From the NCBI GenBank assembly GCA_008360955.1, contig LUCM01001803.1, positions 385,837-449,836 of the forward strand: a stretch of 64,000 bases of DNA. Direction: 5' to 3'. A program made the position numbers and the translations under genes. Below, one piece after another: positions 37,720-48,374 of this stretch. Each line of letters starts with the position of its first letter. Position 1 is the first letter of the stretch. This DNA is from Fasciolopsis buskii. Its lineage: Eukaryota; Platyhelminthes; Trematoda; Plagiorchiida; Fasciolidae. The notes below the pieces were generated by a model, which searched no databases, was not told the origin of the DNA, and saw nothing but the letters and a program-made list of their open reading frames with translations.

Positions 37720-37724
37720 CAGGC

Positions 37725-38755
37725 TAAGTCGAAACCTGACGAGCAGAATGGCCATAGTGGTCCGGCAATGCAAAACTAAGATGACATATTGGTGAGTCTG
37801 ACCGCAACATTCGATATTTCGGTAGCCACAGGCACCCAAAGGTTAGATATAAAATGAGTCACAGTTCACTATATAATAAAGAATCTCAAGTGATAAGGTT
37901 ACCATGTTTATTTGTCGTCGATGCCGTGAAACGTAAATGTCACGCAAATATTACCTGCCATTTTTAAAGTCTTTCAGTCATGCTTTACCGCGTCTACTGC
38001 CACTATGTATCCGTCCATTGGAGAGCCCTGTGTGTACAAGTAAACACTGACCACGAAATTCGTTACATTCGCCCATAGAATTCTTTTTCACTCGATTGAA
38101 AGACATGTAGTAAATTAAATAGACAAGCTTTTTCGCTACCTCAATTGATCTGGTTGCTAGCAATTTAGAGAGTGGTTCGATGAAAATATTGCTACCACTC
38201 GCGATCTGAGAAATGGTTCGAAAGAACTGGCGCATTCTTTAAACCTGTGATCAATTTGAGGTGCAGTGACCGACACCATTACGATGACCATTTGTGCAGT
38301 ATAACACTACCATACCTCATTTTTAACGCAGGTCCATAAAACCAATCTCTGCGAGTCTAATCTCCTTTCACTTTTATTAACCTCAAACTATATCCACATT
38401 TTTTGTCTGATTCGGTTACGGTGGGGTGGCTAAGAGAGGGAGTGGCCGTTGTCCAAGGGATTCTGGGTCGCAGCTTAAACTTGATGAGTTAAGATACAGA
38501 GGTATCCCATCACAACCAAGGATGCGTGATCATGTGCTAAACGAAGTGGACACTCTCGTAACGGGGCGAGAACTACTAACATCCGCTGACCAATAACAAA
38601 GCACTAAACCACCTACCACATTATTGCCGAAGTGTGTCAGACTCCTTTGTAATTGTGTCAAAATTTCGTAATTGGGCAAAAGCTAGCAAGCCCTTCACAA
38701 GATTTCATAAACACATCCGGTGGCAAATTAAAGAAAACTTGGCAAGTAAGCCGCG
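37725..38755. other. Anonymous DNA
   Basis: No gene or repeat recognised. Confidence 0.5.
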
Positions 38756-38757
38756 CA

Positions 38758-38880
38758 ACTCACGGTACGTACGTGCAAATGTGCCTGTATAAGTTGGGGT
38801 CACTATTCTCGCCGATGGGAATGAATCACATCAAGCCAGTTGGATGGCAATTCCGAATATTTTTTACATAATTTCGGATA
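38758..38880 (+). repeat. Dispersed repeat shared with the LINE insertion
   Basis: About 120 bases resemble, in opposite orientation, the segment at 51125-51248 that interrupts the large LINE. Shared blocks are CAAATGTGCC, TATAAGTT (TGTAAGTT in the other copy), AAGCCAGTTG and AATTCCGAA. In one frame both read QMCxxKL ... KPV, but I infer a non-coding repeat rather than a protein. Family unknown. Confidence 0.5.
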
Positions 38881-39010
38881 ACCTTTGCATTGTTCCGCGG
38901 TTTTGCAGGAATTAGCTTAACCACCTGATGCTAAATTTGCATTTCATTTGTGATATTTGATAGAACCAGATTGTGAAAACTCATGATACCACATTTCATG
39001 CTTCCCGCAG

Positions 39011-39236
39011 CTTACCCATGCCCGGAACTGTTCATTTCAATCCTGAACAAACCTTCCCACGGGACCGCCCAGTCACTGAGCGGCACCCGGCTTGGAGACT
39101 GATAAAACTCGATGTGACTGACACTGCCATGTACGGGCTTAATGTGTTCGATGCAGATAATACACTTCACGTGTTTGGTCGTTCTATTAGACCTCTTGAA
39201 CTGTTTTCTATGGCCTCTAACAGCCATGCAGAGTGA
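39011..39236 (+). CDS. Candidate terminal exon, unknown protein
   Basis: It follows a good acceptor (CATTTCATGCTTCCCGCAG, ending at 39010) and begins with one base completing a codon. It then encodes 74 residues from LPMPGTVHFNP to ASNSHAE before a TGA at 39234-39236. The middle, IKLDVTDTAMYGLNVFDADN, has the balanced composition of a real folded domain; no signal peptide or membrane segment is visible. No AATAAA follows in the next few hundred bases, which weakens the terminal-exon reading. It could belong with the candidate exon at 21.1 kb, but intervening exons would be needed. Family not recognised. Confidence 0.45.
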
Positions 39237-39340
39237 AAACTTAGCAGCCGATTTTCATTTTCCCATGACCACCCCCCCCCATTTAACTTTTGCGTAATCC
39301 TCTAGGCCAATGCTTCCTAATCTGTGCATGCTGCGGCTAG

Positions 39341-39399
39341 CGCTGCTGCCGCTGCCGCTGCTGCCGCTGCTGCCGCTGCTGCTGCTGCTGCTGCTGCTG
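39341..39399 (-). repeat. (CTG)n/(CCG)n microsatellite
   Basis: GCTGCC and GCTG units resolve into a clean (CTG)n run at the right-hand end. On the minus strand it gives Gln-Arg or Ser-Gly frames. No acceptor or donor supports a coding role. Its location about 105 bases after the stop of the candidate exon could put it in a 3' UTR. Confidence 0.95.
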
Positions 39400-39725
39400 A
39401 CTAGCCCGACTGCGCAGACCTGGTTCACATCGTAGTCGGAACAAATCCACATGAGTGCGTACGGACGTACAAACGCAATCACATTCGCAAAAACGTAGAC
39501 ATGCAGACAAGAACGTAATCAGCTGTACAGGTGGAATGAACTGATTGGCTGATAAATTGGAGGGTACATCGAAAGATGGATAGGCAGACAGGCACAAGAT
39601 AGACGATAGACAAGTATGGCATATGCACGTGTCAGCCAACCCCGGCATAAACGGCCCAGCACTCTTGCACGCCGAACGCACGTGCAACTTTCAACGAACG
39701 GGCGCTGAGCTCGCTAGCAGTCGGT

Positions 39726-39744
39726 CAGCCAGTTAGCCAGTCAA

Positions 39745-39775
<31 letters not shown>

Positions 39776-39800
39776 ACCAGCCAACCAGCCAACCAGCCAG
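39726..39800. repeat. (CCAG)n tetranucleotide microsatellite
   Basis: CCAG units with CCAA variants. The minus strand reads as a repetitive Gly-Trp-Leu frame (39733-40008) that is an artefact of the repeat. Confidence 0.95.
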
Positions 39801-39804
39801 GTAG

Positions 39805-41900
39805 TAAATCAGACAAACAACCTGGGCTTAACGACGCACACAAGCTGTTTCTATCCCCGTCACCATCACCGTGGTAGTAGTCGTTGTCGTCGTCCTGATT
39901 ATCGTAGCAATCAGTTTTAGTCATAACCCTTGTCGTGCCAACACACGCCGGTAGCCACCACGGGCACTTGGAGAACGTGCACTCATTCTCACCCAGTCTC
40001 TCACTCACTTAAGCGCGTTCTTCGAGTGTGCGCACTCACGAAAATCTACCTCGTGCGCGCACCATCGTTCGGTCAGAATCGCTGCACGTAGTGTGATCTG
40101 CATTGCCTGCTCAATCAAGCGGCTGTACAAGGCAGATAAGCAAGAGGGTCGACAGCATTCACGTTTGGAATACATCCAAGCCTCTTGATCCCAAGGAGGA
40201 CCCTCGTGGCCATACGGGGCACGGTGATTGTCTTCCTTGTATCCGGGTTCTGTGCTGCGCTATTCGTGTGCCTGTGTGTAGCACCGGTGTGCTTATTGCC
40301 TCCATCGTGTCCAAGAGGCGTACGCGACAGCCTGAGTCGGGCCACGTAACTGTGGCCACAACTTCTATCGTACGGGTGTGGTCACATTGACTGAACTGGA
40401 TCACCGTGGATTTAATCGCCCATTCGTCAGTCGATCTCCGCTCTGATCCATTTGTGTATGTGCACGTGTATTGCACTCTTCCATCCAAACAAACTGGGAA
40501 ATTCAATAGTACTCCAAAAAAACTTAATGAACCAAATTGGCACAGACAAACAGACACTGTCATATCTGTGCAAGTGAATAAGCAGGCAACGTGAAGAGTC
40601 TTCGGGGCTATCGAAGTAAGTCAGAAATACTCCGGTTTTTATCGCCCCACATTTACCAATTAGCTAGTTAATTCATGAAATCCCTAATAGTAAGATTTGC
40701 AAACTATAAACTCCCACGTGCTCCGGTGTTTCTAGATCCACTCGAGATTGGGACCGACATTATTCATGTCTTAGTTCACTCTGAGTATGGTGGGAGGGGT
40801 ATGACCGCCACGGATTCAGATACCCGCCTAGTCGCCAAAAATAGCAGACAACCTGACCTTGAACTGCGAAATGAAAAGTATAAAAGATCAGGCTCCGTAG
40901 CGAGCCGGCCGACAATGACCTAACGGTGACCACTATTTTGACTGACGGCTAGAGGGTCATGAATACAGTCGTCCGGTAAATGGAAGCAGTAATACCTATT
41001 TTTTCGTATGAAAGTACGAATTGCCGTTGCTCTGCCAGCTGATTAGTATTTTTACGAACTGTCAAAAAATTAGAATGCCGCTGATGAATATAATTCAGTG
41101 GTTGTGGATAGCATTGTATAAACTCGAAGTTGTTTTGCTACAAGTCGACTTTAAGCATCGCAGACAACCACTTTTATCGACCGATCCTTTCGCAGAAACG
41201 GAATTTTGTTACCTAATGTCTCACCACCCCATGTTTCTGCTTGTCAGTCTGGCGTTTTTCCATCCTCTGTTAGCGCAAACTCGAGCTTTATTTGATCGAT
41301 ACATCCTGATAACTCGTGAATCGCCCCGGTTCCAGTCGTGATTAGGTTAGTGGGCTGATATGAAACAGACCGATTAAAATCCGTAAAAGTTGGATTGGTC
41401 AGCGGTTCACAAAGCGGGTGGATGCACGTACGAAATAGGATTAATGGTCTCCGAAAACATCCTTCCCTTCTCTAACTGTCAAAGAATTTTCCAACTAAAG
41501 TGGCTGGTAAAAATAAAACAAAATAAACAATGGCGTTGCCATGATTTTATTTGGTATTTTTTCGCCGCATCACGATCACTGAATGTGCTCCAGACAAGAC
41601 GGCTCGAGTAAATGACTTATGCATTTCACCAGGTGAACATGCAGTGCTCGTGTAATCTTATACTAATGATAATACTAGTAATAGTTTGCAGTCACTCAAT
41701 GACTCCCTGTATCTAAGGGATAATATGCTGTTGGTTACAGGGACATCCAGCTGGAAACATTGGAAACATTTGGTGTTCTTTATCCATTTGAACAGTAGAG
41801 AGAGCAGACCCATATTCAGGGATGTTAACGTTTCGTATCCTTCTTTTCAACCGCTTATGCAAAACAATCGGTGGATTATTTAATATTTAGTTATAAACTG
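39805..41900. other. GC-richer anonymous DNA, possibly regulatory
   Basis: From about 39.3 to 40.4 kb CG dinucleotides and GC content look clearly higher than in the rest of the window, and three microsatellites cluster there. A plus-strand frame at 40103-40390 ends in a WD-repeat-like IVRVW, but no splice pair or second blade supports it. The region could be a promoter or first-exon area, but nothing directly shows this. Confidence 0.35.
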
Positions 41901-41904
41901 CAGT

Positions 41905-43490
41905 GAACGGGCATAGAGGCTTGACTAACCACAACAAACAACTGCTGTCATTCCCGTGGAAAACGCAGTCTGTTTTAATAGCTTTTGTGTACAAAGAGCT
42001 GGGTTACACAATCGGATTAGCGTTGCCCCACGTAAGGTCAGTATTGTGTAATAAGGGCTCAAAGCATGAAATGTTTGTTTGTTATCACATATTTCGCGAC
42101 TGATGACCTGGGGTCACGGTCAGAATAAAAATTCACTGTTTTGTGACTTTGATTTGGCTAACCACTTGGGAATATGTCCTGACATCCGCCGTGAAAGTCT
42201 TTTGTCCGTTCTGCCGACGTAAATATCACCGCAACTGCAGGTGAATTGGTACACAAGATGTCAAGCAGAATGACGCTCGACTAGATCCACGTTGGTTCAG
42301 AATGACCCTTTGGGTGGTTGGCAGGAGGTGAAGTTCTGCGACCAGGAATGTGCGGTCTATGGTTGAATTGAGTTTGTGACGCACATAACTGATAATATGG
42401 TTTCCCCTGAAGGCCCATTTGATGCATGCAACTTTTTTCAATGCTTTATGGGTTGCGGCACCCTTCGGCCTTTGTCGGCTCTGGACGTCAACGAATTTTG
42501 TCGGGTATCTGTTACGAATAAGTGTTGCACGAAGAAAGCTTTCTTCTTCCGGGAGAGCCTCTGACGTGCAAATACTTCTGGGACTATGATAAAGGAGTCT
42601 TTACTAAGCCGCGTTTGAATGCAGTCGGTGTAAAACTTGCGAAATGCACGTACTGACCACTCCATGTGGCTTTTCTGTGAGTGGAGTGTTTTATGGTTCC
42701 ATTCGATCGCTTCATATGTTTGATTTCTAAGAAATCAAAGCAGCCGTTTATTGAGAAACTGAGAGAATGGGGTGAGCAAAATTAAAGTTTCAAAATACTG
42801 AGAAAATTTGTAGAATCAGTAAAAGTAAGGGTATCATCAACTAATCTTTTGCATAAAACCAATTTGGAAATATAATAATTTAACGTCGTCTCTATCGTGG
42901 ATACAAACACATCTCCTAGTGTAGAGCCTAATCGGCTACCCATTGCCACACCGTCGATTAGTCTGTATGCGGTGCCATTGAAATCAAATGGAATGTTATG
43001 GGTATATAAAATTATAAGTTCTCGTAAACCGTCAATGGGATTGAGTAGTGAAATGTTTGTAAAGATAGAAACTCACATAATCAACTGCATCATGAAGAGG
43101 CACATTCGTAAAAAATGAAACCACATCGATGGAAAACATCTTGTGGGAAGTCAAGGAAGTATTTTCTGGTATATTTGCAAATTCGAAAGAGTTATGTAAT
43201 GACAGGCCTGGACTTTGCGAATGGGATCTAAAAATTTCCACTGACCACCGGGCCAGTTTGTGATACGGGGAGTTCTGCATGCGTAGTATTGGTCTTAACG
43301 GGACACCAGGTTTATGGATTTTTGGTGACCCCCTCATGTAAGGTGTTTCGGTTCCTATTGGCTTGAGACGTCTGTACTCGATCTCGGAGATGTAACCATG
43401 CGACAGCGAAATCTGTAACTTACGGACGATTGAACGTTCTGTGAGATGATTGTTGCCTGGTGTTGTTGGAATAGCGCCACTAGCAACCAT
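41905..43490 (-). mobile_element. Penelope-like element (RT + GIY-YIG), decayed
   Basis: Read on the minus strand. A 152-codon open frame (43490-43032) gives the RT fingers and palm: SPKIHKPGVPLRPIL (residues about 55-69), then motif A FSIDVVSFFTNVPL (about 119-132). After a frameshift near 43030 come FNGTAYRLIDGVAMGSRLG and the catalytic box as LVDD (42833-42844) in place of the usual YVDD. Further frames give GNHIISYVRHKLNSTIDRTF and a GIY-YIG nuclease start, YQFTCSCGDIYVGRTDKRL (about 42190-42250), typical of Penelope-like elements. The C-terminal tail (CTQKLLKQT) ends near 41910. Several stops and frameshifts make it inactive. The N-terminal part is missing and no terminal repeats were found. 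Confidence 0.92.
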
Positions 43491-43905
43491 CAGTTGTTCT
43501 ACGGTAGTACCTCATTGATCCGCGAAATTCGATTCCAAGACCAATTTCAGATCTTCCGAGAAGACATATTTTTGTCAGAAATGATTGAAAATCGTACTCT
43601 GTCTGTTTGCAGAATACAAACCGCGATCTAGATCATCCTTCCGAGTTGCGCTTTAATTTCATCTATAATCCGGCTCATTTTATATTACACAGTAAAAAAA
43701 GGCAAATTATCGGTAAACGTAACAGGCGACAGCGTCACCTAAGGGGTATTTAGCACCTTAATGCATTTACAATGCTGTATACTCATACTACGCCCATCCT
43801 CTATCTCTCCTATTTGGGTTAAAACTCGTAACTAGTGATTTTTCAATCCCAATAGATTAATAGGTGATAATTTCATTCATAATCGCACCTAACCATAGTC
43901 GATAC

Positions 43906-44115
43906 CTAGTGGAAGTGCAGGCCAACAGGCAGAACCATAAGCAGACAATCTATACACGAAATCCAGGGAATTTTTAGGCGGTACTCCGTAGTTGTAATAC
44001 CGGCAAGATTGGATGATTCGTTCGCCATCAGCGTCAAAAATAATAGGAGGAAGAGTAACCAGAGCTGATCTGATTGCGGCGAGAGTGGATTGTATCAAAC
44101 ATTTGCGTTGCTGTT
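43906..44115 (-). CDS. Weak candidate exon, unknown protein
   Basis: On the minus strand, an acceptor (ATGCACACTACAG, ending at 44116) is followed by 210 open bases and a GTATCG donor at 43905. Phase: two leading bases, 69 codons, one trailing base. The peptide includes PPIIFDADGERIIQSC and PPKNSLDFVYRLSAYG, which look protein-like. It lies just upstream of the Penelope-like element, so it could instead be an unrecognised part of a transposon. No partner exon was found. Confidence 0.27.
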
Positions 44116-44227
44116 CTGTAGTGTGCATATGCAATCCGGCCGATAAAGTAGAACGTGTTTATTTGTGCACGAACGAACGCATTGCGATCCTTATAGCTTT
44201 AGGGCTAGTCTGCGCAGACATGTTGAT

Positions 44228-44290
44228 CTTTTATCTTTTCATTTCCTTCATTGATGAAACGAAAGTTTGATTCGAACGTGTTCTGGAAGC
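44228..44290 (-). mobile_element. Possible SINE 3'-end fragment
   Basis: CTTTTCATTTCCTTCATTGATGAAAC is close to the reverse complement of the 3' part of the 37.6 kb SINE. Only this tail remains; the head is absent. This is consistent with 5'-truncated integration. Confidence 0.4.
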
Positions 44291-44299
44291 ACAAACTGG

Positions 44300-45750
44300 C
44301 CAGCCCTTCAATCTGCTTATGTTTTTGGCACCAGTGTTTCTGCAACGTGCTTTTAAGCCGTATTAGAGGAAAGTGATACGTATCTGTAAAAGTTTCCACT
44401 CTTAAATCAGTAAGAAAAACAAAAATTTACCATTCATCGTTCTATCTTTTGTTGTTGCATTGAAGACAGTCAAGTGCGGAAGTGGACCGAAAGCCAGGTG
44501 AATCCAACTCGCTACCTTCAGGGAGAAACAACGCCAGTGGTAATCGTTTGACCGTCACCAGCTAAAATGCACATCCCGTATGTAAAGAACGGAACACATC
44601 GGAGTGTAGCTGCCTCAGGTATAGGCATACACACATGCGCCTAAAATTATACCTCGCCCCAATGCTCTTCGAGTTAATTCTCAGTAGTCACACTGTGATT
44701 CAATATTGATATCCCCGTTTCTATGGTGCCAAATGAATCGTTTCGTAAGAATAACTCATTCTGTGGTGCATAAGACGGACCTTATGGTATAATTAGCGTA
44801 CGGAAGGCTCCGAAATCTTAATTATCGCGAGTGGGGTCTCATTTACGGCCACACTTGGTTCTTTCTTGATTCACATTGAAGTAAACTGAGGACTGAGAAT
44901 TTTTTCACCGCGATTTAAGGAATCGGAATTCAGACAGTTTCTTAATGCAAGCTAAAGGGGAACCGCGGCTTTGTTTTGTATAAATAGTGAGACACCGTAT
45001 TAATTCTTACAGACGTCAACCCCGAAGATCTTTTGAGGTTGGGGGATTTTCTGAGAGAGGGCGTCGTGGGTAGGGAACGAAATTCCGATAAAATAGTGCC
45101 CATGAAAGACAAATGATTCATCTTCCCCCAACAGTCCTGTTAGAAGAGTGTAGCTGGGATCGGGTTATGGGAGGACAGACAATGCATGGTGGGAAAATGT
45201 TTCTAAAAAAAATGTAGCGCATCCATGTGCATTGTTATGTATGCATGGTATTCTACACGCATATATACAGGTACGTGATTATCCTCATTGGTTTTCCGAC
45301 TCACAAGTACCAGTTCCTCATTCATCTAACCTCACCTGGACAAAACAGGACGACAATGTTATTTGTATGAAAATGATTACCGGTCGGTTAAATGCTACAC
45401 AATAGAAACTGGCGGCAACTGGTGGTTGTGGTACACGTCAACTTTTATTATCTTTCATTTGAAGTGAACCACCATTCGCGAATCCCACGACAATTTGCAG
45501 TATTCTGCTTTGTTGAACAAAAACTGTATTTATTAGTTTCATGCAATAGGTCATTTAGGAATGGCATGCTAATTTAATCTTGGTTCTTAATGAACGACAC
45601 GACAGACTAAAGGACTTCGCCTCATCCGAAATCATCCGAAATGTACAAAGTCCTCGCACAATTACAAAAGCTAAACTAATAGCTCATTTCATCCTCTTGC
45701 CTTATAATATACAGTAATTTTTAGACCTCGCCAAAACATCCAACTTTCCC
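44300..45750. other. Anonymous DNA
   Basis: No gene or repeat recognised. Confidence 0.5.
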
Positions 45751-45754
45751 TTTA

Positions 45755-46275
45755 GGGAATGGTGTACAATGTCACAGTTCCTAGTGTCCTAATTCGCGAT
45801 TGCGAGACCTGGCCTATCCGTGTTGAGGATGCTGGGCGACTTTCTGTTTTCGACCATAGATGCCTCCGAAGCATTGTTCCTGTCTGGTGCGAACATCGGG
45901 TGAGCAATGATGAGGTGCGTCGTCATATGTTAGGTGCAGACAATCGTCCTCTAAGATAATCGCTTTACATCCCCCTCGGTGGCTTGAAAACGTATTACGG
46001 ATGCTTGTGCATCATTTGCCTTTTCGTGCGCTTTTTGAACGTGGTGGGTAGGGCTGGAAGAAGCGACGCGGTGGTCAGGCTATGACTTGGAGTAGTGGTC
46101 TGAAGAAGTTAGCTTTGGTTTTAGCCTCGGTTGGTGCTCCTCGCCGTCCTTGATGGGGCTCAAGAGTTGATGGTCTTTGTTGGCTGTAGACACTGAGAGA
46201 TGAGGCTCAGAACCGACGTCAGTGGGGCGAATGCCTTATGGCCTGTCTGTGGAACTCAACCCCTCTGAAAACAAT
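45755..46275 (+). mobile_element. LINE C-terminal fragment, 5'-truncated
   Basis: The translation begins MVYNVTVPSVLIRDCETW and runs through AGRLSVFDHRCLRSIV, HRVSNDEVRRHMLGADN, then (after a frameshift near 45955) WLENVLRM, KKRRGGQAMTWSSGLKK and LASVGAP. These are the conserved C-terminal blocks of the same RTE/CR1-like family as at 50.5-53.5 kb. The sharp left edge is typical of LINE 5' truncation during integration. It is followed shortly by a TTA-rich simple repeat (46338-46380), which could derive from the element's 3' tail. Non-functional. Confidence 0.9.
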
Positions 46276-46337
46276 CCAAAACAACCAAAAGAATTGCAAA
46301 ATGTTTACGGCAAAGACAAGGACTATAGTTGGTTTGT

Positions 46338-46380
46338 TATTTTGTTACTATTATTATTATTACTATCATTATTATTAATT
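46338..46380 (+). repeat. (TTA)n-like simple repeat
   Basis: Mostly TTA with CTA and TCA variants, within about 100 bases of the end of the LINE fragment. RTE-type LINEs often end in simple repeats, so it may be the original tail, but a gap of unassigned sequence lies between them. Confidence 0.8.
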
Positions 46381-46457
46381 TTTCCCTCTGTCACCCCCTT
46401 CTGCAGTTCCATTTACATGTTTGTGTATTGGCACCATGCTTGTTTCCAAGCTGGTGT

Positions 46458-46506
46458 ATTATATATATATATATATGCATGTATATATATATATATATAT
46501 ATATAT
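46458..46506. repeat. (TA)n microsatellite with GCATG interruption
   Basis: Two TA arrays flank a short GCATG interruption, about 49 bases in total. Confidence 0.97.
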
Positions 46507-46509
46507 AAT

Positions 46510-48178
46510 TATTCATGTCTAAAATCAGTAGAGGCGAAGTTGAAGTCTCTTATCGAGAGGGGTTTTGAATCACTCTATTCACTTAGTCGTCCGACAGCAA
46601 AAATGATCATGGCTATTGGAGATCCAATAAAATACAAGGATGATATAGACTTGCTGTTAATCGAGTCGTCTAAGTATCCTCCCAATGGATTCACACTCGC
46701 TGAGTCGAAGATGGGAGTCGAACCCTGAGCAGCGCGCTAGGTTAGAGATCCTACTTATAGAGATGACCTTGTCGTCTCATTCATTCTTGTCAAACTCACT
46801 CGGCGAAGTATTCCTAAAAAATGACTTTTGCTGATCAAGAATTAACAGGATTTTGGGACTAACTGGAAGGAATTGTTGGTCGCAACTTTCGAGTTGTACA
46901 TTGTTGTCGACATGTTAAGAGATATTTGCAGCAGTCAGTGTTTGTCCGATCTCCCTCGGCCCATACTTACAGAACGGTAGGCTAAGTAATCATTCTGGTT
47001 GGCAATTTTCTTCCTTTCAGCTACGAACAACAGGGAATATATTTTTTCAACTGAACCCGAATGGGTGCCCGGCCTCTCAAATTACATGGATGATTTGAGG
47101 CGACGAATTTTGGTTGGTGTTACATGGAATAGAACTGCGGAGCGCTCACTGGTTGAATGGGTTAAGCCTGTCAGCGAGAGTGGTCAGAGGTCCGAATCTC
47201 AGATCCGACAATCATTGTGTTTGTAGGCGATGATTTGCGGTCGCCTAACCTACGGTATCCTTATGTGGTTCCACGCAACTCCAGGATTCGAGATCGTGGT
47301 TCCCGGTTCCTCCTCCCTTCCCGTGGTTGATCCTAGCGTCTATGGGCCATACCACTTGCAGTTTACTCATACTGTGTACGTAATAAAAATCATCCGTTTT
47401 GATACGTTGCAATGAAATCATTAAAACCAATAACGTGATATGGCTTCAAAGCAAGTGCCGTATCGTAATGCGGTTGGCATTCCTACAGGAGCTACAATCC
47501 AACAGTGTGTAAAATGTAGACTTGAGTGAGGCCTGCAACGTTTCTTCACAACATGCTGGTCGTTGATTTGCGCATTCAAATCATAAACAACTCAATTTGT
47601 ACGCGAAGGCAATTTTATTTTTGTTGTAAGCAAGTACTTCCGGATGGTGCGCCTGTCATTATTTTTTCCCTCTTTTCTTTTTCCATTTTTATGCGTGGAG
47701 AAAATCAGAAAGACACTACACAGTCTCAAATAATAAACCGACAGAGTTGACTAGGGAAACTGGCGGACTTACGGGAAATAGTCTAAGGTTTCACTAGATA
47801 CTTCTCTCCGAGAGTCGTAAACTCACTGAGTCAATGGCGACGGTGAAGACACTATTAATATTAACATTACTATTATTACTGCTACTGGCACCAATAATTA
47901 TATTAATATTGTATTATGTGCTACAATTACTCCTGACGTTTCTCTCAGTCTTATCGCGATTGTGAAACTTCATCTTGTTCCGTTCTTTTAACGAGCTTCG
48001 GATGAGGAATTATACGTGTCAGGACATTGTCTACCAGGGATATGTAGATTAAGTATCGTGCTGCGCACTATCCGCACATCCCATTAGGTCACCCAAGAAA
48101 TAGTTTCTCAGTACATCTGGATGACCATATAAGGTACAGTTTGTCAATAAGAGTCGCAGTAGTGTGAGAAAATCAGCA
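46510..48178. other. Anonymous DNA with one possible exon or TE end
   Basis: A B box (minus strand GGTTCGACTCCC, 46714-46725) stands alone. A plus-strand open frame running from 46222 through the TA array to 46728 is not supported as a gene. The 47.0 kb candidate is listed separately; at 47860-47925 there is ATT-rich simple sequence. Confidence 0.4.
47021..47222 (+). CDS. Candidate exon or transposon C-terminus
   Basis: The acceptor TTTTCTTCCTTTCAG, ending at 47020, is the best pyrimidine tract in the window. The open frame that follows contains NYMDDLRRRI and TWNRTAERSLVEW and has a GTAGGC donor-like site at 47223. The MDDLRRRI...TWNRTAE pattern resembles the last residues of some RTE/Jockey-type reverse transcriptase ORFs, so the segment may be a LINE remnant and the acceptor fortuitous. 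Phase would be two leading bases. Which reading is right cannot be decided here. Confidence 0.25.
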
Positions 48179-48179
48179 G

Positions 48180-48222
48180 GTATGTGTGCGTGTGTGTGTA
48201 TGTGTGTGTGCACGTGTGCATC
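48180..48222. repeat. (TG)n-like microsatellite
   Basis: An interrupted GT/TG run with C and A variants, 34 bases upstream of the candidate exon at 48257, within what would be its preceding intron. Confidence 0.9.
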
Positions 48223-48256
48223 CATGTGCATGCCTTGCACATCACGATTAGCACAG

Positions 48257-48371
48257 CTGAATTTGAAGCTGTCAACAGTGTTATGTAGATCTATGGAGAT
48301 GTTAATACGAATGCCACCAATGGATAAGGTTTTAACTGATCCGAATATCCTCCGAATAAATCATCTCGCTG
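48257..48371 (+). CDS. Candidate internal exon 1 of a plus-strand gene
   Basis: 115 bases run from an acceptor (CATCACGATTAGCACAG, ending at 48256) to a consensus donor GTAAGCG at 48372. Only one frame is open: 38 codons plus one base, LNLKLSTVLCRSMEMLIRMP then MDKVLTDPNILRINHLA. The outgoing single base (G) fits the incoming phase of the exon proposed at 55179, giving a Val at the junction. The peptide is leucine- and methionine-rich and probably helical. Family not recognised. The polypyrimidine tract is poor, the main weakness of the call. Confidence 0.45.
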
Positions 48372-48374
48372 GTA

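Noticed and set aside
39733..40008. Gly-Trp-Leu-rich minus-strand protein
   Set aside because: Encoded by the CCAG microsatellite.
40103..40563. Overlapping plus (95) and minus (134) codon frames, one ending in a WD-like IVRVW
   Set aside because: A single short motif in a GC-rich region, where stop codons are rarer, is not enough for a WD-repeat call.
46222..46728. 168-codon plus-strand open frame, the longest in the window
   Set aside because: It starts in LINE sequence and crosses TTA and TA microsatellites; only its last 70 codons look protein-like, and nothing supports them.
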